A stretch of DNA of 64,000 bases. It comes from Apiotrichum sp. Y4204 (taxonomy: Eukaryota > Basidiomycota > Tremellomycetes > Trichosporonales > Trichosporonaceae). The notes under the pieces were generated by a model. The model did no database searches. It was not told the origin of the DNA and saw only the letters and a program-made list of their open reading frames with translations. The stretch covers positions 495,835-559,834 of the forward strand of contig JAMYHL010000027.1 in assembly GCA_025531455.1 (NCBI GenBank), given 5' to 3'. Positions 55,375 through 64,000 of this stretch are shown here, piece by piece; position 1 is the stretch's first letter; the number at the start of each line of letters is the position of its first letter. Made by a program: the position numbers and the translations under genes.

Positions 55375-56303
55375 GCTGGAGATACTGGCGGGATGGGGGG
55401 AAACGAAAGGAGAGTGAGAGATAGCGGAGGGTGTTCTGGCGACACGTTTTGTCGGGGCAAAGGAGGGGTGGAGGGTGTAGGAGAGTGTCCAGAGAGGTGG
55501 AGAGAGAGACTGAGACTGAGAGAGAGAATGAGAGAGAGAGAGAGAGGATGTCGAAGAATGCGAGACACAAGAGATCCCAAGAGATCCCAAGACACAATGC
55601 CAACTTCCGAAACATGTGCTCCACTCCACCCTCTGCTCCTCCCCTCTGCTCCTCCTCTCCTCCTCCAATCCGAGATTCTCGGCTCCCCCACGTCCCTCCC
55701 ACGCTCGGACACTTCTCCCCCCCCCCCAGTCACACCTCCAGTATCAGCCTCAGCCTCAATGTTTCTGCCACCCACAACCCCCCCCTTGGCTGGGGTTCAG
55801 AGTGAACGTGCGTTTTTGCATGCATACAGAAGGCTTATATGCATGAATGCATCCAAGTGGAAGATGAATGAAAATGATCACTGTAATGGGATGCATTCCG
55901 TAGCCAAGCCTAAAAACGGGGCTATCCCTTTTCGGTTCGATCGGCACGGGCAGATGAGCCGAACTCGGATTTATCCGATGTAACGGCATCCAGATTCCAA
56001 TGCGCAGAGGCCAAGGGGGAGAGGAAGGGAAAGGGGCCCCACTCGAGGGGATTTAAACTACAATCCTAATAAAAAGCTTAATATTTCCCAACAGCAGCCT
56101 ATCTGCTAATCCAGTTTGATCCCGCTAATACCCTTCCTCCCAGGATACGGACATGCCGCCACTCTCCGCGAAAAAATAACAATTTGCGCCTTGCTCACGA
56201 CCGACCCGTGTTCGACCTGCTCGTCACCACGATCCACCAACAAAATAATCAACCCCATTCCCCTCTTTTCCCACCTTCACCTCATCCCCACCCCTCAACC
56301 ACA
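55375..56303. promoter_or_regulatory. Divergent promoter of the PAQR gene and SYO1
   Basis: About 0.93 kb. GA/GAGAGACTGA repeats lie at about 55498-55545 (CT leader on the PAQR strand). A C run lies at about 55720-55729. An AT-rich stretch (about 56054-56095) and a pyrimidine leader precede SYO1. No gene is seen. Confidence 0.45.
55498..55545 (+). repeat. GA-rich microsatellite in PAQR leader
   Basis: Interrupted GA run with two CTGAGA units, about 125-175 bp before the PAQR start on the minus strand. Confidence 0.85.
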
Positions 56304-58683
56304 ATGGGCAAGGCGCAGACCAAGAAGAAGACCGCAAAGCGGCACAACCCCATCCGCGTGCCGGACGCGCATCTCGGCACAGGGCGCGTCGATGGCAAGG
56401 TCGACCAGAACAAGGAGCGCCAGATGCTCCCCGTCTTGCAGAAGGTGGGTGTGAGACACGTTGGGCTACCCACAGCTCATCTTTCGTTATCCTCTTGCTC
56501 AGTTCTAACTCCAGCTCCGCTCGCCAGACCACGCGGACCGGACATGGGCGTGCGCGGCGATCTGCAACCTTATCTCGGGGGACGCCGCCACTCGTCGTCT
56601 CTTCCAGGGTAAGAACGTTGTTGGCGAACTCGTTGAGCGCCTGTCCGACTCGGTCGAGGAAGTTGTTGTCGAGGCGAGCGGCGCGCTGCGCAATCTCGCT
56701 ATTGACGGCGGACACCAGCTCTGCAGCGAAATGTTCAACAAGGGCATCATGCCGCATCTCGTCACTCTGATGGGCAAGGTGAGTAGGCTGAAAATGTGCC
56801 GGTTTAGCCTTCCTTCCTTATCTCACTTTTCAGATCAACGCGACAATAGACGATGTCCTCACCGCCGACCCGAAGACGCTTTCCGAGGCGCAGATCGAGA
56901 CGCGCACCCACCTCCTGAACCTCACCGAGAACGTCATCTCGCTCATCTGGTCGCTCGCTGAGGCGACCCACAAGACCCTCGCAGCCGTGAACGCCGCGGG
57001 ATGCGAGGTGCTCCTTGTAAAGGTTCTCGAAGGCCGCTCGGCGCTCTCCCCCGGAGTCACTCTTGCTGCTGGTGAGCTTCCTTAAGATCTGCCCAGCTGA
57101 CCCCCAGCCCAGGCCCTCTACTCGCTCACACAGGACAACCCGAAGTTTGTGCACGCGCTGCTGCGCCAGCCGTCGGCCCTCGGCGTGTTGGTTTCGATGG
57201 CGCGGAAGGACCACACGCAGGGCGAGGCGGACCTGAAGAAGAAGGGCAAGGGGAAGCGCAAGGAGGAGCCGGTGGACGACGACGAGATTGGCGACGGCCG
57301 TGTCCTGCTCGCGCGCCTCCTCGTTGCGGGTGCGCTGCGGAATATCGTCGACGCTGGATCCTCTGCGGACGAGGCAGTGGGAATTACCGCGCTTACAAAC
57401 GAGACGATTCTCCCGCTCGTCAACTCGCTCCTCGACGTCAACCTCGCCAACGTCGTTGCCCGCGTTACCGAGCTCGTCTCCGAGGTGGTGAGTGCCCTCC
57501 CCCCGTCCCCGCTGACATCAGCCCAAGGAGGACGTTACTGTTACCGGAAAGAACCTCCAGACGGACCACCGCTCGCCGGCCGAGGTCAAGCTCGAGCGCA
57601 TCGAGCGCATGCTTACCACCGTCGCCACCGCGCTCGAGGTGCTCACCGGCATCTGTGCCGGTCTCGAGGACGAGGAGGTCATGGAGGAGGACGAGAATGG
57701 TGAGTGGGGAGAGCTACGAAGGCCAGCCTGAAGCTCGACATTCCCCCGTGTTCAAGCTCACACCAGTCGACGAGGAGATGGACGACGCAATGGCAGACGA
57801 GGACCTCATCGCGCAGGGCCGCGACCCGGCATCAGCAGTGGCCGCCGCAGCCGCACCGGCAGTGAACGCCGCCTCGCTCCCGCACCTTCTTTCCCTCCGC
57901 TTGCCGGAACGCCTCGCGGCGCTCGCGCAGCTTACACCCCTTTCCTTCCCGCCGACAGGCACCGAGCCCTCGATCCACCCGCCCACCACCTCGGTCCTCA
58001 GCACGCTCCACCTCCGCGCACTCGAGGCGCTCAACAACCTCCTCCTCACCGCCGCCACCGCCCTCGCCTCCTCCCCCGACGCGACCCTCGCCGCCTCCAT
58101 CCCCGCCCCGGCCGTGTGGAACGCAATGTTCCAGAGCGTCACCACCATCGGCTCTGAACCCGACGCCCTCACCGCCAGCGGCCAGGAGATGCGCCTGGAA
58201 GTCATGGAGGCCGCCCTCGGCTGCGCATGGGGCCTCGCAAAGGCCGTCCCCGGCGCACTGTCCCCGACGCCAGACCAGCTCGCCGTCCCTGTCCAGGTTC
58301 TCCCTGTTCTCTCGTCCGACGCCGCGCGCGCACGCACAGTCGACCTGCTCGCGGCGCTCGCCTCGCGCCCGGGCGTGAGCATTGAAGAGAACGCGCAGAT
58401 TGGCAACTGGGCACTGAACACGCTCGCAGCGGGCGTGTCTGTCGAGTATGCCGTGGGGCTCATCAACGCCCTGATTGACATTTACGCGGACGAGACGCGC
58501 GAATACGACGCCCCCGTGTTTGTCGCTGGCAACTTTGCGCAGCAGCTCGCGGGGCTCGTGGCGCGTATCCGCACCGAGGTGCGCCGCGTCGACCGTCGCA
58601 AGCACCTCGAGCTCCGCGTGCGCGCCGAGGAGGCGTACGAGAACCTCGTCGCGTTTATCAAGTACCGCCGCTCGCTGCAGTAA
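56304..58683 (+). CDS. SYO1: Syo1 / HEATR3-type ribosomal protein import adaptor
   Basis: Syo1 is a transport adaptor that carries Rpl5 and Rpl11 together to the nucleus with Kap104 for 5S RNP assembly. The basic N-terminus MGKAQTKKKTAKRHNPIRVP is the family hallmark and importin signal. After a 75-nt or so intron, ARM/HEAT repeats start: RSPDHADRTWACAAICNLIS, VVVEASGALRNLAIDGGHQL and CSEMFNKGIMPHLVTLMGKI. An acidic loop with Lys-rich flank lies at KKKGKGKRKEEPVDDDEIGD, and another near EDEEVMEEDENG and DEEMDDAMADEDL; such acidic loops bind Rpl11. The C-terminal HEAT part runs to AYENLVAFIKYRRSLQ. Six or seven exons, about 690 residues. Exon borders at 57060-57110 and 57700-57770 are approximate. 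Confidence 0.9.
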
Positions 58684-58841
58684 GCCGAGGCCGGAGGCCG
58701 AGGCCCAGGCGTCCAGGCCGACAGCGTCCATGCGCGTTCCATTCACCTAAAACTTGGTTCACTAGCACCGAGACCATGTCCGATAGAGTATACTATACCC
58801 CTTTCTATACTATGCATGATGTGTATTGCGGATTCGCAAGT

Positions 58842-60186
58842 CTACTTTTTCTTACCGCGGCGGCGCGTCTTCTTCTCCTTTTCGGGCACGGCAGAGGCGA
58901 CGCCGCTCTCCATCCACGACTCGTCCTCGACCGGGGCGCCATTCTCCTCTTCCTCTCCCATCTCAGCCTCCTCCTCGGCCGCACGCGCCTTGGCCTCCTT
59001 GCGCGCCATCTGCGCGACCTCGCTCGGCGCCTCGATCGTCTCGTCCCTCTCCTCGTCCTCGCTTTCCTCCCTCCACCCCCAAAGCAGACCCAGTTCGCCC
59101 CTCGCAACCGCCAACAACACGGGGGCAAGGATACACGCCGGGGAGAGGTACAGCAGCGCGGGCTGCGCGGCCCCCGAGACACTCATCGCACACACAGTCG
59201 CTACCAGGCCCGCGACCCACGCAATAAGCGCGGTGATAAAGTACGGTTTGGGGAACCGCGTGCGCGGGGTGACATCGAGATCGGGGTGGGCGACCGCGTA
59301 GCGCGCCATGTCGAAGCGGAGACAGAGGGCGACGAGCAACCCAGGGATAACAACGTCTCCGAGGCCGAGCATGGCCATTCCAGTTCCGGCGCCGCGCGGA
59401 GCCTGGAGCTTGATCGGCGCCTCGAGGCCCTTGGCAACCGTGACCATGACGGGGGTGGCAAAGACCCAGAAAATGTCGTATACGAGCAGCAGGGAAAGGA
59501 GGACGACGGCGGTGGGGAAGCCGTCGAGTCGTAAGAGGCCGAGAGCGGCCGAGGCGAGGCAGAGCGCCAGGACGTTGGAGAGGAGGTATGGGCGGCCGAG
59601 AGGGATGTACGCTGCGGGAAGGGCGGTCGCGGGCGCGAGGGCGAGCAGCGAGGAACGCCGGATTGGGAGGTGGAAGATTTCTGGCGAGTTTAGCAAACTT
59701 TGGGACCAGATACTTGATGCGCCAGCAACTCACGCCTGATGCCGCTCGACACGCGGATATGGTATACTGGCCCGCGGGCGCCGATGGCGCGCAGCCCCGC
59801 GTCGAGGAGCGCGTCAGAGGTAGAATGCACTGCGAACACGCCCGACGCCGAGACTGTTGTTTAGCTAAATTCTTTTTTCTCCACTCACAGTACAGGCCAA
59901 ACACGGCATCGATCCATTTCTTATCCACATACTTGATGGCAAACCAGAGGCCGAGGAGCGCCGCGCTCCCTAGTACCGGAAAGAGAAGCGAGTCAGCGAC
60001 AGTGAGCGTCTCGTCGAGCGGGTCGTCCTCGTCTTCGTCGTCATCGTAGATCAGCCCCGCGGCCTTTTTTGCCGCCCGGCGCCTGCGTTTCGTCGCGGTT
60101 GGCGTGCGGAGGGACTGGTAGCTCCCCAGGACTAGCGGGAAGAGGCCCTGTGCTCCCAGGAGGAGAAAGGAGGAGACGTGCTCCAT
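58842..60186 (-). CDS. Signal peptide peptidase, intramembrane aspartyl protease
   Basis: Three exons (60186-59889, 59853-59734, 59680-58842) give 418 codons. The enzyme cleaves leftover signal peptides and tail-anchored proteins within the ER membrane. All three family signatures are present: VVLLSLLLVYDIFWVFATP with the first catalytic Asp in YD, AMLGLGDVVIPGLLVA with the GxGD Asp, and GAAQPALLYLSPAC, the PAL motif. About nine hydrophobic helices are visible, beginning with HVSSFLLLGAQGLFPLVLGS. A cytosolic acidic loop (DDDEDEDDPLDE) follows the first. The C-terminus is charged and ends in KKTRRRGKKK; a terminal KKxx-like signal would retain it in the ER. Size suits SPP rather than SPPL2. 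Confidence 0.92.
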
Positions 60187-60870
60187 TGTGGAAATGTAGT
60201 GTGATGGACAAGTGTTGTTGTCGCGTTGCGAACATACAACTTGTTGGGCGGTCGCGGTGCGTGTTGCCGTCGGATTTTTGGTGAAACGTGGAGTGCCATG
60301 CAGCCGTGGTGGAGGTGGAGGTGCTCCAGCCAGCTGCGCCAGCGTCTCCGTCAGTCAATGTTCATGTTTGCTCCGTTCAATAGTATACACCTGGGCATGC
60401 ATGTCACTATACAGTTTCGTGAGGTCGTCCAGCGCTCTACAGGGGCTGCTGTCGTGACAGAAAAGGGAATGACAAGGAGATGGGAAGGGATAGGAGATGG
60501 GAGTGCAAAAATATGGCTGGGCCGGATGGGATGGGATGGGAGAGGGGTAGGAATACTTTTAGGAACACTCTTTGTTTTTTTCTGGGTTTTGGAGGGTTAC
60601 TACGGACTCGGACTGGACTTGGGACAGACTCGGACTCGAAGGGAGAGATGGCTGTCGGCCTTTAGTGCTGTACGACCGATGATGCTATGCTTGATGGGTA
60701 CAGGTGTTCAATCAATATTGTGTTTGTACAACGCGCATGTATACGTGTGGGGAGTGCCCGAGGTGCGTAGCTTGCGTGTGGAGGGTGCCAGGTGTATGCT
60801 ATTATTTTGGTCACAGTGGTGGGGTGTGGTCTGCGAGTGCGTCGTTCGTCCTCATCTTTCTTCTCTGCTT
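60187..60870. promoter_or_regulatory. Promoter of signal peptide peptidase and 3' region of the next gene
   Basis: About 0.68 kb. GGGATGGGATGGGA units at about 60524-60540 and GACTCGGACT units at about 60607-60635 are the only structure I see. No gene is supported. Confidence 0.4.
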
Positions 60871-62365
60871 CTAAATCTCCTGCCCCTCCTTCTCGTCGAC
60901 CCACGAGATGCGCGTGCGCTTGCGCGGCTTGGTGCGCTTGCGCTTCCCCGGAGAGGGCAGGCCGGGGGACATGAGGCCGGCGAGCCCAATCTCCTTGTAC
61001 ACGACACCGTCCTCTGCGGCGTCTGATTCCGAGAGGAGGTCGCGCGACGCGCGAGAAGCGAGCGAGGTGCGTGAGAGCGAGGTGCGGCTGTTGCGGGAGA
61101 TGTGGGACGCGCGCGAGAGAGACGTGTTGCGGCTCGGGCCGGTCGAGTGTGTCGCGGCCGACGAGTCGCGCGACATGTTGAAGCTCTCCCGGCTGAGCGC
61201 GCGGCCACGTTTATCCGGCGAGGTCTCAGTGGGAGTGACAGGCGTGAACGGGGAAACGGCAGTTGCTGGGGCAAAGGCCTGGCTAAAGGGGTTGGACTCC
61301 TCGGAAAGCGGCTTGCAAGGGCTCAGAGGTGGGATGGTGCTCGGGTGCGAGAGGGCAGGGGTGACGACCAGCCCTGGGGGCAGGCGACGCGCAAGGGACG
61401 GAAGCGGCGTCGGAAGCGGGCGCGAGGGGATGGTCTCGACCGGAGAGTTGGCCTGTGGCGGAGAGTGGGAAGGAGACGGAGAGGCAGCCGAACGGGGTGA
61501 AGGGACCTCCATCGACAGGTGCTCATTGGAGAGGCTGCGGTATCCACTATCGGTAAACGTGGGTGTCGGAGGAACGCTGCGGTCTACGCGACACATGAGG
61601 CTGCGTGTCAGCGTACGTCAGTGGCAGAGGAATGTGAGGAACGACTAGTGGCGCCACGACGCGCTACGGCGTGCCACTCGAGCCATGCGCGAGCTGTGCA
61701 CTGAGCGCGCCACGGCCAGAACATCCACTTGCGATTAGATTTCGTGCACGATCCGATCAGGACAATATCAGGCGCGGCCCGAGTCCAGGCAATCTCGGTC
61801 TCTCGCACCCACACACCTGGAAAGCGTGCAGCGCCTTCTAGGCACAGGCACTACGGCCTGTGGTGCTGTCGCACATCGTCCGATGTCCGATGTGCGGAGC
61901 ATCACGCCCGACGGTCATGACTCACCTGCCGTAGGCCGACGATATGGTCTTCTGGCGCATGCGCTCCTTGGCACGGCGCTCACAGTCGCGCTGCGCGCGT
62001 TCCTTGCGCTCCTCGCGCCGGCGCTCGGAATACTCGATAATCGAGAGCGGACGGGAGGACGTGTCCGACTCGGGCGGCGTGTGCTGGCTGTGGTGGCTGT
62101 GACGCGAGTCGTAGGACCTGTGGTGCGCGCCTGCGAGATCCGTGTCGGTAAAGCCAAGCGGGCGGCGGAGGAGCGACGCAAGATGCGCAAGCGGGCGGAC
62201 GCGGGCGACCGGCGCCGTGAGGATCGTGTGAGGAGGGGGAAATGTAGTTGATGGGCGGGAGTTGAGAAGGGGAACCCGCTCTGGCTATTAAGAGTTAGTA
62301 GCCATCACCACAACTGTACGTACCGAGCCCCACAGGCAGAGATAAGAATACCACGATGGGGCCAT
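60871..62365 (-). CDS. Unrecognised Ser/Pro-rich protein with a charged helix
   Basis: Three exons (62365-62324, 62284-61926, 61576-60871) give 368 codons; the introns are 39 and 349 nt and phases agree. I do not recognise it. The first exon is short (MAPSWYSYLCLWGS). In exon 2, SRPLSIIEYSERRREERKER continues AQRDCERRAKERMRQKTIS, a long, highly charged helix. Exon 3 starts VPPTPTFTDSGYRSLSNEHL and is Ser/Pro/Thr-rich. It has SRDSSAATHSTGPSRNTSLS and a run of SRxS repeats, likely phosphorylation sites. It ends in SPGKRKRTKPRKRTRISWVD, a bipartite-like nuclear signal, then EKEGQEI. I infer a nuclear or cell-cycle-regulated phosphoprotein. The start exon is the least certain part. Confidence 0.6.
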
Positions 62366-64000
62366 AGAGATTGAACGAATGTCGGTGTTGATGCGCAATG
62401 AAAGCCTAAAGACGGCTGTGTTTTGATAGTGAGAGAGACGGAACAAGGAAGAAAGACTAGATGACAAGATATAGAGACAGCTGAAAGAGGACGGGACACG
62501 GGCGACCGTCGGGTTTCTGGCTGTCAGGTCGGTCCAAGGGTCGAGAGCTGAGGCTGTGGCCCTACTCACCTTGATGTGTTGTTAGACAACACGAAACTGT
62601 TTAACACTCGCGCCGTGGTGGGGGGGCCTGGAGAGGGTGCGGGTGCGCGTAATAAGTGTGGTGTGTGATAAGCTGCGTGCTGAGCGTCATATGCGCTCGC
62701 ACGTCGAGATGTCCGAGAGCCGGGAGATGAGGGCTGCTCAAGCCCTGGAAGCTATGCGACTGGGACGAGACGACAGGCTGGTGGAGGTGGCCGTCGCCCC
62801 GTTGTTGTTGTTGTTCACTGATTGATGGTGGTGTGAGATTGAGGAACTGGGGATGCCAGTCCGAGTGCGATTAGAACCGTATGGGGAGAAGTGAGAAAGA
62901 AAAGTTGACAATGTCCTTGGGAGAAGCAACCAAAATTTCTTGCACGGGTGACCTTTTGTGTTTCTTTTTGTTCTGCGGCTGGGGATTCCGGTCGGGGATC
63001 GGGGAGAGGGGGCGGGAATCGGAGCGTGCGTTGAGAGACAGACACAACGAGACAGAGGGGGAACGAGAGTTATTGTTCTCGGGCGTAGAGGTTGACGTGT
63101 GGGATGGGATGAGACGGCCGATGGCGAGGCGATGAGGACGGACAGACTAGCACCGGGGCGTTGTTTGCTGTGCGTGACAAAATGTGACAATCCACTAATC
63201 CGCTGTTCCGTACACTCGGACTAAGGGGGGTCAGAGAGGACAAGTCGGACGTCAGAGGGTGCCGTGGGAACGAAAGATGCTGTCGCGAGGGGGATATATA
63301 CCGCAGACGAGGGTGTTGGGCTGCTTCTGATCAAGAACAAGGGCAGGGGTGGGTGCGATGCGATGCCGGCGGGGGGGGGGGGGGGGGGGGGGTAATTGGG
63401 CGAGCACCCCTGNGTGCTCGAGCAGCGCTGCTAGCTGCTTTGATCGAGCTGGGCGTCGAGTGTCGAGATGTCTAGTGCGTCGGCGGCTGATCAAATTTCC
63501 GGGGCTTTTGCTGTTCCTTCTTCGTCGACTGCGGATGGCGGGATGTGGGCGCCGTGGCTCTAGCTTCTAGCGTCGACCGTTGTGCTTCTTGCGTCGACTT
63601 GACGACCGGTGCGGTTGACTTGGAATTTCGAACGAACAGACTACTCGCGCTGCGAGTCACCAGCTGGGGGGAGGGATGGGGCGGGGACGGGAGACGTGCG
63701 AGATTGACAGGCCGTGTTTTGTACCTTGAAGCTCGCGCAGCACGCGGCGACACAGGAGGACAGTGTACAGGCGAGACAGGAACGCTCAAGAGAAGGATTG
63801 CAGGATCGCAGGTCGCAGGCCGCAGGCCTTGGGCGATCCGAGGTAGATGCGAAGTGGCTGCCGCGCTGTACGGGCCGGCGGCTCGTGAGCTTGCGGCGCG
63901 GCGAGGTCCCGGGATAAGGGTCTGCGGGGTGGGTGGGACACGCCGCAGGCGACAGCGGAGAGACAAGAGGTGGGACAACAGGTGAGAGGAACAGGCGAAA
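62366..64000. other. Right-edge stretch with G homopolymer and sequence gap base
   Basis: No gene is supported. The left part is the promoter of the 60.9-62.4 kb gene. A GATATATA word sits at 63293-63300. A run of 22 G (63371-63392) and an undetermined base at 63413 follow. A minus-strand frame at 63472-63978 is Arg/Ser/Pro-rich with no domain; it could be the N-terminal part of a gene, but equally leader sequence. The window ends before this can be judged. Confidence 0.4.
63371..63420. repeat. G22 run followed by a 7-bp hairpin containing N
   Basis: Twenty-two G residues (63371-63392) are followed 8 bp later by CGAGCAC (63401-63407) and its exact inverse GTGCTCG (63414-63420). The loop CCCTGN holds the only ambiguous base of the window. 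Confidence 0.9.

Noticed and set aside
58776..59534. 252-codon plus-strand ORF
   Set aside because: Antisense to the signal peptide peptidase, which carries all catalytic signatures.
63472..63978. 168-codon minus-strand ORF near the right edge
   Set aside because: Arg/Ser/Pro composition without a domain, and the upstream part is outside the window; not enough to call a gene.

Overview
The window looks like nuclear DNA of a basidiomycete yeast. It is GC-rich, its genes carry many very short introns (mostly 31-54 nt, donors GTGAGT/GTACGT/GTAAGT, acceptors CAG), intergenic DNA is rich in CT tracts, and the gene content is purely fungal (Elongator subunits, Syo1, GT32 inositolphosphoceramide glycosyltransferase, a PAQR/Izh protein). 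Tremellomycetes, perhaps Trichosporonales, is my inference; no rRNA or marker gene confirms it. Exon models were built by eye from splice signals and reading phase. Where exon sums are given they were checked to be divisible by three.

Layout. 0.2-5.5 kb: MND1 (-), GSH2 (+), PRO3 (+). 7.3-8.7 kb: an unrecognised gene (-). 11.9-13.2 kb: an eight-exon NAD(P)-dependent reductase (+), followed by an intron-containing tRNA-Lys(CTT) and a repeat-rich stretch. 15.1-17.1 kb: a 14-TM MFS exporter (-). 20.3-21.5 kb: a bHLH transcription factor (-). 26.2-34.1 kb: four small charged, probably nuclear proteins, three of them around and one beside the clamp-loader gene CTF18 (-). 34.4-37.8 kb: ELP4 (-), a small protein with two putative helix-turn-helix segments (+), and a secreted double-psi beta-barrel protein (-). 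42.6-44.5 kb: SUR1-type GT32 enzyme (+). 45.9-51.7 kb: GH3 beta-glucosidase with PA14 insert (+), AATase-type acyltransferase (-), a kinase-fold protein with an altered active site (-). 52.2-62.4 kb: ELP6 (+), a PAQR receptor with a very long N-terminus (-), SYO1 (+), signal peptide peptidase (-), and an unrecognised Ser/Pro-rich protein (-).

Functional links. ELP4 and ELP6 are two of the three subunits of the Elp456 ring of Elongator and lie 17 kb apart. MND1 and CTF18 act on recombination and cohesion/replication. GSH2, PRO3 and the reductase belong to redox and amino-acid metabolism. The remaining genes are not an obvious pathway; this reads as ordinary chromosome rather than a biosynthetic cluster.

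Gene-dense blocks alternate with 1.3-4.8 kb stretches (about 5.5-7.3, 8.7-11.9, 13.4-15.1, 17.1-20.3, 21.5-26.2, 37.8-42.6, 44.5-45.9, 62.4-64.0 kb) that hold no gene I can support but contain short tandem duplications, microsatellites, homopolymers and recurring short words. No intact transposon, CRISPR array or bacterial-type operon is present. The most interesting items are the two-HTH protein at 36.4 kb, the cluster of small basic proteins at 26-34 kb, the kinase-like protein at 50.4-51.7 kb, and the five-copy TCTGACCTTTT array beside the tRNA-Lys gene.
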